From Desulfobulbaceae bacterium UBA5123 (GTDB lineage: Bacteria; Desulfobacterota; Desulfobulbia; Desulfobulbales; UBA5123), in contig DHYT01000166.1 in the NCBI GenBank assembly GCA_002415465.1, positions 1 to 17,504 of the forward strand: DNA of 17,504 nt, read 5' to 3'. The translations under genes and the position numbers were made by a program. The notes under the pieces are model-generated. The model did no database searches and was not told the origin of the DNA. It saw only the letters and a program-made list of their open reading frames with translations. Numbering within the stretch: the first letter of the stretch is position 1; each line of letters begins with the position of its first letter. Positions 1 through 6,626 of this stretch are shown here, piece by piece.

Positions 1-732
1 TTCCAGCAGCTCCTTTTCGAGCGGCCGCCGGAAACCCACCGAGGAAAAACAGGATTCGACGATCACCACCGCGTAGCCCATGGTTATGGCGGAGAGCAGA
101 AAGAGGAAGGGCAGGAATCCGGTCCGCCAGAGGGGGGAGAGCTTGTAGCCCGCCATCAGGATCAGGGTGCCCAGCGACGACTGATGCATGCTGGGCAGCA
201 AGAGCCCCATGGCCACGAAGAAGAAGAGCACCCGGTTCAAGCGCGCCTGCAGCTGCGCCTTGTTGAACCGTTCGAGAAAGGCCGGGGTCACCTCGATCCA
301 GAGGACCAGCACGTAGCTGGCGATGCAGAGCGCGACCTCGAACATCACCGAATGCAGGTTGCTGTAACGGGGCAGGACGATGTTGTACGCCTGCCAGTAG
401 CGGCCGAGGTCCACCAGCACCGAAAACCCGGCCAGGGTGTAGCCGAAGAGGCTGGTCAGCAGCGCCGGCCGCAGGAGCGGCGAGTATTCACCCTTCTTGA
501 AGACATAGATCAGAAAGGCCAGCGAATAGCCGCCGCAGGCAAAGGCGGTGCCCACCACCACGTCGAGTGCGATCCAGATCCCCCACGGGTAGCCGTCGTT
601 CATCCCCGACACCGCGCCGATGCCGAGCAGAAAACGCTTGCCGATGAAGAACAGCCCCACCAGCGCCACCGCCAGCAGGATTTTAAATGGCTTACTGAGT
701 ACCTCGCCGCCCAGCGGCTTTCTGGCCGTCAT
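1..732 (-). CDS. hybB: HybB-like hydrogenase membrane subunit (NrfD family), partial
   Basis: Integral membrane subunit that passes electrons between the periplasmic hydrogenase/HybA module and the quinone pool. The frame starts with ATG at 732, overlaps the hybA stop (ATGA), and stays open for 244 codons to the window edge, so the C-terminal part is missing (the E. coli protein is about 390 residues). The translation has hydrophobic helices in the NrfD/HybB pattern, including the segments GYPWGIWIALDVV, GTAFACGGYSLAFLIYVF and RPALLTSLFGYTLAGFSVLVDLGRYW. These are the characteristic conserved blocks of HybB. It is the third gene of a minus-strand hybO-hybA-hybB operon; a hybC large-subunit gene is expected next, outside the window. 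The identification rests on recognised motifs and gene order. Confidence 0.92.
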   Translation of the reverse strand, partial: MTARKPLGGEVLSKPFKILLAVALVGLFFIGKRFLLGIGAVSGMNDGYPWGIWIALDVVVGTAFACGGYSLAFLIYVFKKGEYSPLLRPALLTSLFGYTLAGFSVLVDLGRYWQAYNIVLPRYSNLHSVMFEVALCIASYVLVLWIEVTPAFLERFNKAQLQARLNRVLFFFVAMGLLLPSMHQSSLGTLILMAGYKLSPLWRTGFLPFLFLLSAITMGYAVVIVESCFSSVGFRRPLEKELLE

Positions 733-1712
733 ACCCCCTCCTCGCCGCCGGGCTGGGCCGGGCCGGTTGTCGAAACCCGTTTGCGGATGATATAGATCAG
801 CCCGCCGAGCAGCACCAGCGGGTAGACCATCCCCTTGTAAATCGCGTACTGGATGCCGTCGGCGACATCGACAAAGGATTGCTCCGGCAGCTCCGGCAGC
901 CCCAGGCTGATGAAAGGGACCCCGCTCAGCAGCAGCACCTGGCTGCCGCCCGCCTCGTTCTCGCCGTAGATGTGCTCGAGATAACGGCCGGCGCGATGGC
1001 TCTGCACCTGACCGGAGGCGAGCGAGGCCACCGGAAAGTCATACGCTTGCCCCGCCTCCATGCGCAGGCGGCGCTTGGCCTCGGCCAGCAGCCCCTCCAC
1101 CGGCCCGAACAGGGACGCCCCGGTGGGGCAGACCTTGCAGCAGGCGGAGATGCCGCCCGTGGCGACCAGATGGCTGCAGAGCTGACACTTGACGATCCTG
1201 GGGGTGGTGGAATCCCACTGGAACTTGGGGATGTTGTAGGGGCAGGCCACCTGACAGTAGCGGCAGCCGATGCAGGCCTTTTCGTTGTAGCCGACGATGC
1301 CGCTGACCGGGTCCTTGGTGAGCGCCGAAACCGGACAGGCCGAAACGCAGGCCGGGTCCAGGCAGTGCATGCAGTGCCGCTTGACGAAGGAGTAGCCGTT
1401 CTCGGCCCGGTCTTTCACCGCGCCGTTGCCGTTCTCGTAACGCTTGATGACGTTGAGGGTTCGGGCCGAGAGATCCCGGGGGGCGTCCCAGAGCGGCTCC
1501 CCGCGCCCCGGCTCCACCTCCATCTCGTTGGCCTGCTTGCAGGCGACCATGCAGGCCTGGCAGCCGACGCAGAGGGTGGCGTCATAGAGGATGCCCACCG
1601 CCTTGGGCGGAAGATCATGATGCGGACGGCACTGGGCCGGGGTCGCCCCGCAGGCAAGCGCCAGACCGCCCGAGGCGGTCATCTTGAGAAAATCACGGCG
1701 GCCGATCCTCAT
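729..1712 (-). CDS. hybA: HybA-like periplasmic ferredoxin of the Hyb hydrogenase
   Basis: Iron-sulfur electron-transfer subunit linking the hydrogenase small subunit to the HybB membrane protein. The 327-residue product begins with a twin-arginine signal (GRRDFLK, residues 4-10). It then has four cysteine groups suited to four [4Fe-4S] clusters: C48/51/54/58, C114/117/122/126, C147/150/153/157 and C176/179/191 or 192/195. A single hydrophobic segment near the C-terminus (PLVLLGGLIYII) is followed by basic residues, consistent with a C-terminal anchor as in HybA. Its start overlaps the hybO stop (1709-1712) and its stop overlaps the hybB start (729-732), so the three genes should be translationally coupled. 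The sequence alone cannot exclude another DmsB-like ferredoxin, but the gene context makes HybA very likely. Confidence 0.93.
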   Translation of the reverse strand: MRIGRRDFLKMTASGGLALACGATPAQCRPHHDLPPKAVGILYDATLCVGCQACMVACKQANEMEVEPGRGEPLWDAPRDLSARTLNVIKRYENGNGAVKDRAENGYSFVKRHCMHCLDPACVSACPVSALTKDPVSGIVGYNEKACIGCRYCQVACPYNIPKFQWDSTTPRIVKCQLCSHLVATGGISACCKVCPTGASLFGPVEGLLAEAKRRLRMEAGQAYDFPVASLASGQVQSHRAGRYLEHIYGENEAGGSQVLLLSGVPFISLGLPELPEQSFVDVADGIQYAIYKGMVYPLVLLGGLIYIIRKRVSTTGPAQPGGEEGV

Positions 1713-2836
1713 GACGCATCCCCGCCGCCGTCGTTCTTGTCCGCCTCGGCAAGGCTTTTCGCGGTCATCGCCGCCGCCCCGGCCGCCACCCCGACCCCGG
1801 CCCCGATCAGCGCCGCCGCGGTGGCCGAAACCCCGCCGCCGCGTTCGCTGCTGATGGGGGCGTGATCGGCCGATGGGGTGATCAGCCTGATGTCGGCCTG
1901 CTCGTGCAGCGGCATCGCAAACCCCACCCCCTGCTCGGTGCAGCCGAAACAGGGGTGGCCGGTACCCACCGGCCAGGCGCCGCCGCCCACCTCGTTAAAA
2001 AGGATGGAGGGGCAGTTGGCGTAGGTCTGCGGCCCCTTGCAGCCAAGCTTGTACAGGCAGAATCCCTGCCGGTGGCCGTCGTCGCCGAATTGGGTGGCGA
2101 AGCGGCCGGCATCGAAGTGCGGCCTGCGCTCGCAGTTTTCGTGGATCAAACGGCCATAGGCGAATTTGGGCCGTCCCTTGGCGTCGAGTTCCGGCAACTT
2201 CTTGAAGGTGAGATAATGGAGGACGGTGGAGAGGAAGTTGTAGCCGTTGGGCGGGCAGCCGGGGATGCTTACCACGGGCTTGCCGACCAGAAACTCGGGC
2301 GCGCCGGTGGCGCCGGTGGGGTTGGGTTCGGCGGCAGCGATGCCGCCCCAGGAGGCGCAGGAGCCGATGGCGATCACCGCCGCCGCCTTGTCGGCCGTTT
2401 CCCGCACGATCTCCATGAAGGGGCGTCCGCCCACCATGCAGTAGACGCCGCCGTCCCTGGTGGGGATGGCGCCCTCGACGACCAGGATGAATTGCTTGAT
2501 ATTGGCCTCAATTGACCGCCGCATCGCCTCCTCGGCCTGGTGGCCGGCGCCGACGTTCAGGGTTTCGTTGTAATCAAGGGAAATCAGATCCAGAATAAGG
2601 TGTTCCAGGGAAGGATGGGTGGGGCGGAGAAGCGATTCGGTGCAACCGGTGCAGCCCTGGCCGGACAGCCAGATCACCGGCGGCCGCTTCGGGCTGGTCA
2701 CCGCCTCGGCGATTTGCGGGGCCACCGCAAGCGGCAATCCCATGCTGGCCGCCATCACCGTGCAGAATTTCATAAAATCCCGCCGGGAGATGTTGTTCAG
2801 CCCCTTGCTGATCGCATCGAAGTTGTCATGCCCCAT
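1709..2836 (-). CDS. hybO: [NiFe]-hydrogenase small subunit, membrane-bound Hyb type
   Basis: Electron-transfer subunit of a periplasmic uptake hydrogenase. I chose the ATG at 2836 because GAGGGGAAG lies just upstream at good spacing; this gives 375 residues. A TAT motif SRRDFMK is at residues 17-23, followed by a hydrophobic signal core. Proximal-cluster ligands begin with the standard CTGC (C62, C65), continuing with GSCASWGG and IPGCPPNGYN. The distal cluster shows HENC followed by later cysteines in GFCLYKLGCKG, and the medial cluster shows NCPS followed by GHPCFGC. A Gly/Ala-rich membrane segment near residues 339-360 anchors the C-terminus. The extra cysteines of O2-tolerant Hyd-1-like enzymes are absent (CTGC rather than CTCC), so an ordinary O2-sensitive group 1 enzyme is expected. 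It is the first gene of the operon. Confidence 0.95.
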   Translation of the reverse strand: MGHDNFDAISKGLNNISRRDFMKFCTVMAASMGLPLAVAPQIAEAVTSPKRPPVIWLSGQGCTGCTESLLRPTHPSLEHLILDLISLDYNETLNVGAGHQAEEAMRRSIEANIKQFILVVEGAIPTRDGGVYCMVGGRPFMEIVRETADKAAAVIAIGSCASWGGIAAAEPNPTGATGAPEFLVGKPVVSIPGCPPNGYNFLSTVLHYLTFKKLPELDAKGRPKFAYGRLIHENCERRPHFDAGRFATQFGDDGHRQGFCLYKLGCKGPQTYANCPSILFNEVGGGAWPVGTGHPCFGCTEQGVGFAMPLHEQADIRLITPSADHAPISSERGGGVSATAAALIGAGVGVAAGAAAMTAKSLAEADKNDGGGDAS

Positions 2837-3147
2837 CACTTCCCCTCTCGCTGCAGAGATTAACCACACGTCACACCTGCAAACAGGCGACCGCAATACT
2901 ACTAATGGCAAATGAAATCACAAGATTAAGACCTGAGTCAAGAAATATCATCCGCCATTAGCAATAGTTCTCATAGGATAACGCCGGTGGCATCACGATA
3001 GTTACAGTGCGGAAGGCAAAATTTAATAATTAAATTAAAAAATATTACAATCGCGCCTCCCGGCCAGCCGCACCAAAACCCGGCGGGCAAGTCGGCGGGG
3101 CCGTAACGCGCTTGAACGCAACGGCAACCGACGCATGGCAAAACGGC
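2837..3147 (-). promoter_or_regulatory. hybO upstream region (no gene)
   Basis: No credible gene lies between hybO and the terminator of the RRM gene, and the stretch is clearly more AT-rich than the coding DNA around it. It must hold the promoter of the hyb operon. Read on the minus strand, it contains TTGACTCAGGTCTT (2928-2941), with one perfect and one degenerate half of a CRP/FNR-type site. It also has an 8-base inverted repeat, CTAATGGC (2902-2909) and GCCATTAG (2954-2961), centred within a few bases of that box. I see no convincing sigma-70 pair and no clear sigma-54 element. The regulatory reading is an inference. Confidence 0.4.
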
Positions 3148-3178
3148 AAAAAAAAGCGCGCGGCACGGCCCCGCCGCG
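3148..3178 (-). terminator. Rho-independent terminator of the RRM gene
   Basis: On the minus strand, a perfect 6-bp GC stem CGCGGC/GCCGCG (3173-3178 with 3159-3164) encloses an 8-base loop. Three bases later comes an uninterrupted run of eight T (3155-3148). It begins about 42 bases after the stop codon of the RRM protein gene, as expected for an intrinsic terminator separating that gene from the hyb operon downstream. Confidence 0.65.
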
Positions 3179-3219
3179 ACACACGCCATTTATCCCTAAG
3201 AAGAGAAGCGTTTACCGAA

Positions 3220-3501
3220 TCAGAAACTTCGAGACCGCCGGGCGTTCTTCTTGCCTTTCTTCTGCGGCTGCACCTGATTGACCTTGATCTCCTTGCCTTG
3301 CAGCATCGTCTTATTCAGGGCCTTGATCACCTGATCCGCCTCGGAGTTGTTGGGCATATCCACGAACCCGAACCCCTTTGACTGGCCGGAAAACCGGTCC
3401 TTGACCAGTGAAACGCTCTCGACCCCGCCAAACTTGGCGAACATCTCCCGAATCTCTTCCTCGCCGATGCCGTGCGGCAGATTCCCTACATATATATTCA
3501 C
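3220..3501 (-). CDS. RRM-domain RNA-binding protein
   Basis: Small single-RRM protein of the type found in cyanobacteria and many Proteobacteria/Desulfobacterota, thought to bind RNA and often linked to stress or cold adaptation. I prefer the GTG start at 3501: it gives the usual family N-terminus (M)NIYVGNLP and has GAGGAGGG 4 bases upstream. The longer ATG at 3519 would place that Shine-Dalgarno inside the gene. The 93-residue product has RNP2 (IYVGNL, residues 3-8), RNP1 (KGFGFVDM, residues 42-49) and a basic tail ending KKGKKNARRSRSF. It is monocistronic, with its own terminator at 3148-3178. The RNA target cannot be told from the sequence. Confidence 0.92.
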   Translation of the reverse strand: MNIYVGNLPHGIGEEEIREMFAKFGGVESVSLVKDRFSGQSKGFGFVDMPNNSEADQVIKALNKTMLQGKEIKVNQVQPQKKGKKNARRSRSF

Positions 3502-3945
3502 TCGACCCTCCTCAATCATTTCGTTTTGTGGTTAATATTGCACCACCGCACCAACCCCATCAGGCGAGCAGAGAACAACACGGTGACAACTCGTTTCGCA
3601 AGGCCCCTTTCCACATGGAAAAAGCGCCCCGGCAACAGACAGCGGGAAGAGACTGCATCCCGACAGACTTTAGATCGTGTGCGACAACGGGCGAGGCTCC
3701 TGCAACCGCGCCCCTCCCCGGTTCGCAACAGAAAAGAGGGCAACACAAGCAAGACGAAGTTATAGTATACCAGAGCGAGAAAAGCGAGAAACATTTACCA
3801 TATAAGGCCGTTATTCACCACCAAACGGCACAATTCGACGCCAATGCACATTTTCCCCACCACCGGATGATATTTCCGCTTGCTTCTGCTATTATCGACA
3901 GAGACTTCCGCCACCGGCACGCCTTCAACCCTCACCGAAAACGCC
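3502..3945. other. Intergenic region between the RRM and HAD hydrolase genes
   Basis: This stretch separates two divergent genes, so it should carry promoters for both. Reading frames here have no family resemblance and no good ribosome-binding sites. Two small structures are visible: a 6-base inverted repeat TTTCCA-CA-TGGAAA (3608-3621) and a tandem duplication of AGCGAGAAA (3774-3791). A TATTAT hexamer (3890-3895) could be a -10 element for the HAD gene, but no matching -35 is present. I cannot assign a definite function to the rest. Confidence 0.3.
3774..3791. repeat. Perfect 9-bp tandem duplication
   Basis: The unit AGCGAGAAA occurs twice head to tail without mismatch in the region between the divergent RRM and HAD genes. 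It may be a simple slippage duplication; a binding-site role is possible but unsupported. Confidence 0.6.
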
Positions 3946-4761
3946 ATGCACAAAACCGCGCTTCTCGCCAGCGACATGGACGGCACCGTCATCCCCCTTA
4001 CCGGCGGGCCTGAACGCGATGCGGAAATCGACCGCTTCCGGCGGCTGATCGCCGACAACCCGCAGATCGCCCTCGCCTACGTCACCGGCCGCCATCTGTC
4101 GCTGGGGCTTGAGGGAGTGTCCCGCCATCGCCTGCCGCAACCGGATATCTTTGTCTGCGACGTGGGCACCGCCATCTATCTCCGCGACGGCCGGGACCAG
4201 TGGCAACGCGACGAGATGTACCGCGGCACACTCCAGGGGTCCTGGCGCGGGCGCACCGGCCCCGCCATCGCCGGGCTGCTGACCGGACTCACCATTCTCA
4301 CCCCCCAGGAAGCAGCGAAGCAGGCGGAATTCAAGCAGAGCTACTACCTCGACCGCCGACACGACCATCAGGCGGCCCTGACCGCGATCCACGCCTGTCT
4401 CGCCGCGCACGGCCTGCAGGCCAACGTCGTCTACAGCGTCGACCCCATCAAAGAGATCGGCCTGATCGATATCCTGCCGCCCATCGCCGCCAAGGATCTT
4501 GCCCTGGCCTATCTCTTTCGGAAACTTGCGTTGCCGAAAGAGCAGGTCGTCTATGCCGGCGACTCCGGCAACGACCTGCTCGCCTTTGTCAGCGGCTTCA
4601 ACGCCATCGTCGTCAGCAACACCGCCGAGCCGGTCAAGGCGGAGGTCAGGCGGCAGGCGCGCGCCAAGGGCATCGAGGAACACATCTTCTTCGCCCCCAC
4701 CCGCTTTGCGCAGGGGGTCATGGACGGCTGCGCCCACTTCAACCTTTTTCGCACGCACTGA
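3946..4761 (+). CDS. HAD-family hydrolase, sucrose-6-phosphate phosphatase-like
   Basis: Predicted phosphatase of the HAD IIB (Cof/sucrose-phosphatase) group, 271 residues from the ATG at 3946. Motif I is SDMDGT with nucleophile D10 and acid/base D12. Motif II is YVTGR (T47 region). A Lys is available at K183 (AAKDLAL), and motif IV is AGDSGNDLL with D206 and D210. The arrangement with a C2-type cap between motifs II and III resembles sucrose-6F-phosphate phosphohydrolase and mannosylfructose-phosphate phosphatase, so a sugar-phosphate substrate is likely. A TTG start at 3880 would add 22 residues upstream of the conserved N-terminus and looks wrong. No strong Shine-Dalgarno is visible. No sugar-phosphate synthase is adjacent, so the exact substrate is open. 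Confidence 0.8.
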   Translation: MHKTALLASDMDGTVIPLTGGPERDAEIDRFRRLIADNPQIALAYVTGRHLSLGLEGVSRHRLPQPDIFVCDVGTAIYLRDGRDQWQRDEMYRGTLQGSWRGRTGPAIAGLLTGLTILTPQEAAKQAEFKQSYYLDRRHDHQAALTAIHACLAAHGLQANVVYSVDPIKEIGLIDILPPIAAKDLALAYLFRKLALPKEQVVYAGDSGNDLLAFVSGFNAIVVSNTAEPVKAEVRRQARAKGIEEHIFFAPTRFAQGVMDGCAHFNLFRTH

Positions 4762-4778
4762 GCCTTTTTCACACCAAC

Positions 4779-4820
4779 TTGATCTGGGTCAAGGCCTGAG
4801 CCGGCGCCTTGCCGTATCTT
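4779..4820 (+). promoter_or_regulatory. CRP/FNR-family box and -10 element of the siroheme-ferredoxin gene
   Basis: TTGATCTGGGTCAA (4779-4792) matches the FNR/HcpR-type pattern TTGA-N6-TCAA with a near-symmetrical centre at 4785.5. A -10-like TATCTT lies at 4815-4820. A start point about seven bases after that hexamer falls near 4827, placing the box at -41.5, the classical activator position. The ribosome-binding site GGAGGG follows, then the ATG at 4855. The box is seen directly; the identity of the regulator (FNR, HcpR or another family member) is not known. Confidence 0.65.
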
Positions 4821-4854
4821 CACGGATGAAACATCATCATGCGGAGGGTTTGCC

Positions 4855-5640
4855 ATGGAGTGGAGCGACGAAGCCAGCGCGGCGGTCGGCAAGGTGCCTT
4901 TTTTTGTTCGCAAGCGGGTGCGGAAAAAGGTGGAGGAAGAGGCGCGCAACAGCGGCAGCGACCGGGTAACCATCGCCCACGTCAAGAGCGCCCAGGCCCG
5001 CTACATGGGCAACATGGAAGCAGAGGTCAAGGGCTGGCAGGTGGACAACTGCTTCGGCCCCTCCGGCTGCCCCAACCGCATCGGCGACGACGCCTCCCTC
5101 AGCGGCCGCATCGAAGAGCATCTCGCCTCCCTCGATCTCAAGGCATTTCTCAAATCGCGGGTCAACGGCCCGCTGAAGATGCATCACGAGTTCCGCATCT
5201 CGCTCTCCGACTGCCCCAACGGCTGCTCACGGCCGCAGATCGTCGATGTCGGCCTGATGGGCGCCAGCCGCCCGGCCGTCACCGATGAGCCGTGCAGCCA
5301 GTGCCGCAGCTGCGTCGACAACTGCCGTGAAAACGCCATCGAACTCACCGACCAGGGGCCGGTGATCGATTTCGACAAATGCCTTTTCTGCGGCCACTGC
5401 CATCGCGACTGCCCCACCCGCAGCCTCATCGAGGAAAAACAGGGCTACCGGATCCTGGTGGGCGGCAAGCTGGGCCGGCATCCGCAACTGGGCCGCGAGT
5501 TGCCGGGGATTTTCAGTCCCGACCAGGCAATGGCGGTCATCAAGAAATGCCTGACGCGATTCATGACGCATTTCCAGGGCAAGGAGCGGTTCGGCGACAT
5601 CCTCAACCGGGTTGGCTGCGACGATCTGGCCGACCGGTAA
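4855..5640 (+). CDS. PCP_red / siroheme-type reductase / 2x[4Fe-4S] ferredoxin fusion protein
   Basis: Predicted cytosolic redox protein of 261 residues built from three parts. Residues 1-45 (WSDEA...VPFFVRKRVRKKVEEEAR) match the PCP_red domain first known from light-independent protochlorophyllide reductase. Residues about 50-140 carry the sulfite/nitrite reductase cluster signature: C66-x5-C72 and C120-x3-C124, the four ligands for a [4Fe-4S] cluster bridged to siroheme. Residues 147-186 are a two-cluster ferredoxin (C147/150/153/157 and C176/179/182/186). It resembles AsrC/DsrA-like proteins (COG2221 type) but is shorter and lacks most of the first siroheme-fold half. The start is set by GGAGGG six bases upstream. 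Whether it reduces sulfite, nitrite or another substrate cannot be told. It is preceded by a CRP/FNR-type box. Confidence 0.82.
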   Translation: MEWSDEASAAVGKVPFFVRKRVRKKVEEEARNSGSDRVTIAHVKSAQARYMGNMEAEVKGWQVDNCFGPSGCPNRIGDDASLSGRIEEHLASLDLKAFLKSRVNGPLKMHHEFRISLSDCPNGCSRPQIVDVGLMGASRPAVTDEPCSQCRSCVDNCRENAIELTDQGPVIDFDKCLFCGHCHRDCPTRSLIEEKQGYRILVGGKLGRHPQLGRELPGIFSPDQAMAVIKKCLTRFMTHFQGKERFGDILNRVGCDDLADR

Positions 5641-5661
5641 TCGAAAGGATTGCGCAATTTC

Positions 5662-5690
5662 TTGAGCTTTTCCGGCAAGTGACGTACTCT
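5662..5690 (+). promoter_or_regulatory. Putative sigma-70 promoter of the phosphatase gene
   Basis: TTGAGC (5662-5667) and TACTCT (5685-5690) are separated by exactly 17 bases in the gap between the siroheme-ferredoxin stop and the phosphatase start. The hexamers are only partial matches to consensus, so this is tentative. Confidence 0.4.
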
Positions 5691-5742
5691 TGGGGAGAGC
5701 AAATCGCACACCCCAGAGACCTCCGCCGCCGGAAAGGAAGCC

Positions 5743-6420
5743 ATGGTGCCAACCGCCCCCCCCGCCAACGACAACCGCATCTTCGCCATCGGCGACATCC
5801 ACGGCTGTTACGACAAACTCGTCACCCTGCTGGCGCGGCTGCCTTACGATCCGGAGCGCGACACCCTGGTCTTTGTCGGCGACTACATCGGTCGTGGCCG
5901 CCAGGCGCGACAGGTGGTCGAGCATCTCTGCCAACTCCGCGCCGACAACCCGCGGATGGTCACCCTGATGGGCAACCACGAGTTGATGCTCTTCGAGTAT
6001 CATCGTCACGGCGACCGCAACCTGCTGGAGGTCATGCGCAAAAACGGCGTCGAGGACACCATGGCGAGCTACGGCCGCAGCAACGTCGCCAACCTGCGCA
6101 GCCTCTCCTTCCTGCCCCCCTCGCACCGGCAGTTCCTGCAGAACCTCCTCCCCATCTGGCAAACCGACGACTACATCTTCGTCCACGCCGGCATCCTGCC
6201 CGACCGCCCCCTGGCCGAGCAGGATCAGGACACCTTCTGCTGGGTGCGGGAGATGTTTCTCGGCACGGAACACGATTTCGGCAGGCCGGTGGTCTTCGGC
6301 CACACCCCCTTCGCCACCCCCCTGGTCACCCCCACCAAGATCGGCATCGACACCGGCGCGGTCTACGGCAACCTCCTCACCGCCGTCGAATTGCCCGGTC
6401 TGCGCTTCTACCACGCCTGA
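5743..6420 (+). CDS. PPP-type metallophosphatase (serine/threonine phosphatase or ApaH-like)
   Basis: Cytosolic metal-dependent phosphatase of 225 residues, similar to bacterial PrpA/lambda-type serine/threonine phosphatases and symmetrical Ap4A hydrolases. Metal-site motifs are present: GDIHG (D18, H20), GD (D47), GNHE (N78, H79), FVHAG (H148) and FGHT (H187), followed by DTGAVYG. The second motif reads GDYIGRG rather than the usual GDxxDRG: residue 50 is Gly in place of the conserved Asp, encoded by GGT at 5890-5892, while Arg51 is kept. The start ATG has GGAAAGGAA upstream. A putative sigma-70 promoter lies in the gap behind the previous gene. The substrate (phosphoprotein or dinucleoside tetraphosphate) is unresolved. 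Confidence 0.88.
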   Translation: MVPTAPPANDNRIFAIGDIHGCYDKLVTLLARLPYDPERDTLVFVGDYIGRGRQARQVVEHLCQLRADNPRMVTLMGNHELMLFEYHRHGDRNLLEVMRKNGVEDTMASYGRSNVANLRSLSFLPPSHRQFLQNLLPIWQTDDYIFVHAGILPDRPLAEQDQDTFCWVREMFLGTEHDFGRPVVFGHTPFATPLVTPTKIGIDTGAVYGNLLTAVELPGLRFYHA

Positions 6421-6538
6421 CCGCTATCTGCCCCCCGCCGACTGCCGGCCTCTGCCCGTTCGCCGCCCCTGCCTCCTCGACAAGGCGGGCGAGATGGCGC
6501 GGCCACGGCGTCAGGACGATTCTTACAAAGAATTCCCG

Positions 6539-6566
6539 TTACAATTATGAAGGAAAATACTATATT
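6539..6566 (+). promoter_or_regulatory. AT-rich promoter region of the cytosolic hydrogenase cluster
   Basis: An AT-rich island (about 6530-6605) stands out in otherwise GC-rich DNA just upstream of the hydrogenase genes. Within it, TTACAA (6539-6544) and TATATT (6561-6566) with a 16-base spacer form the best sigma-70-like pair. I see no convincing sigma-54 or CRP/FNR site here. Confidence 0.35.
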
Positions 6567-6626
6567 ATTTTTAAGCAATATTAATCATTTACTTTATTAG
6601 CACGCTTTCAAGTTGTGAGGGACACG

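Noticed and set aside
879..1865. A 328-codon plus-strand frame antisense to hybA
   Set aside because: The hybA frame has four Fe-S motifs and a TAT signal; the plus-strand translation is a composition artefact.
3608..3621. Inverted repeat TTTCCA-CA-TGGAAA
   Set aside because: It is short, placed without relation to an identifiable promoter, and could easily be chance.
3880..3945. TTG-initiated N-terminal extension of the HAD hydrolase
   Set aside because: It adds 22 residues before the conserved SDMDGT start region, lacks a ribosome-binding site, and overlaps a possible -10 element.
5227..6414. A 395-codon open frame on the minus strand across the siroheme-ferredoxin and phosphatase genes
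   Set aside because: It spans two real genes and an intergenic promoter region, and its protein has no recognisable motif.
6595..6612. Possible sigma-54 site near TAGCACGCTTTCAAG
   Set aside because: Only the -24 half resembles consensus; no TTGC follows at the right spacing and it lies too close to the ribosome-binding site.
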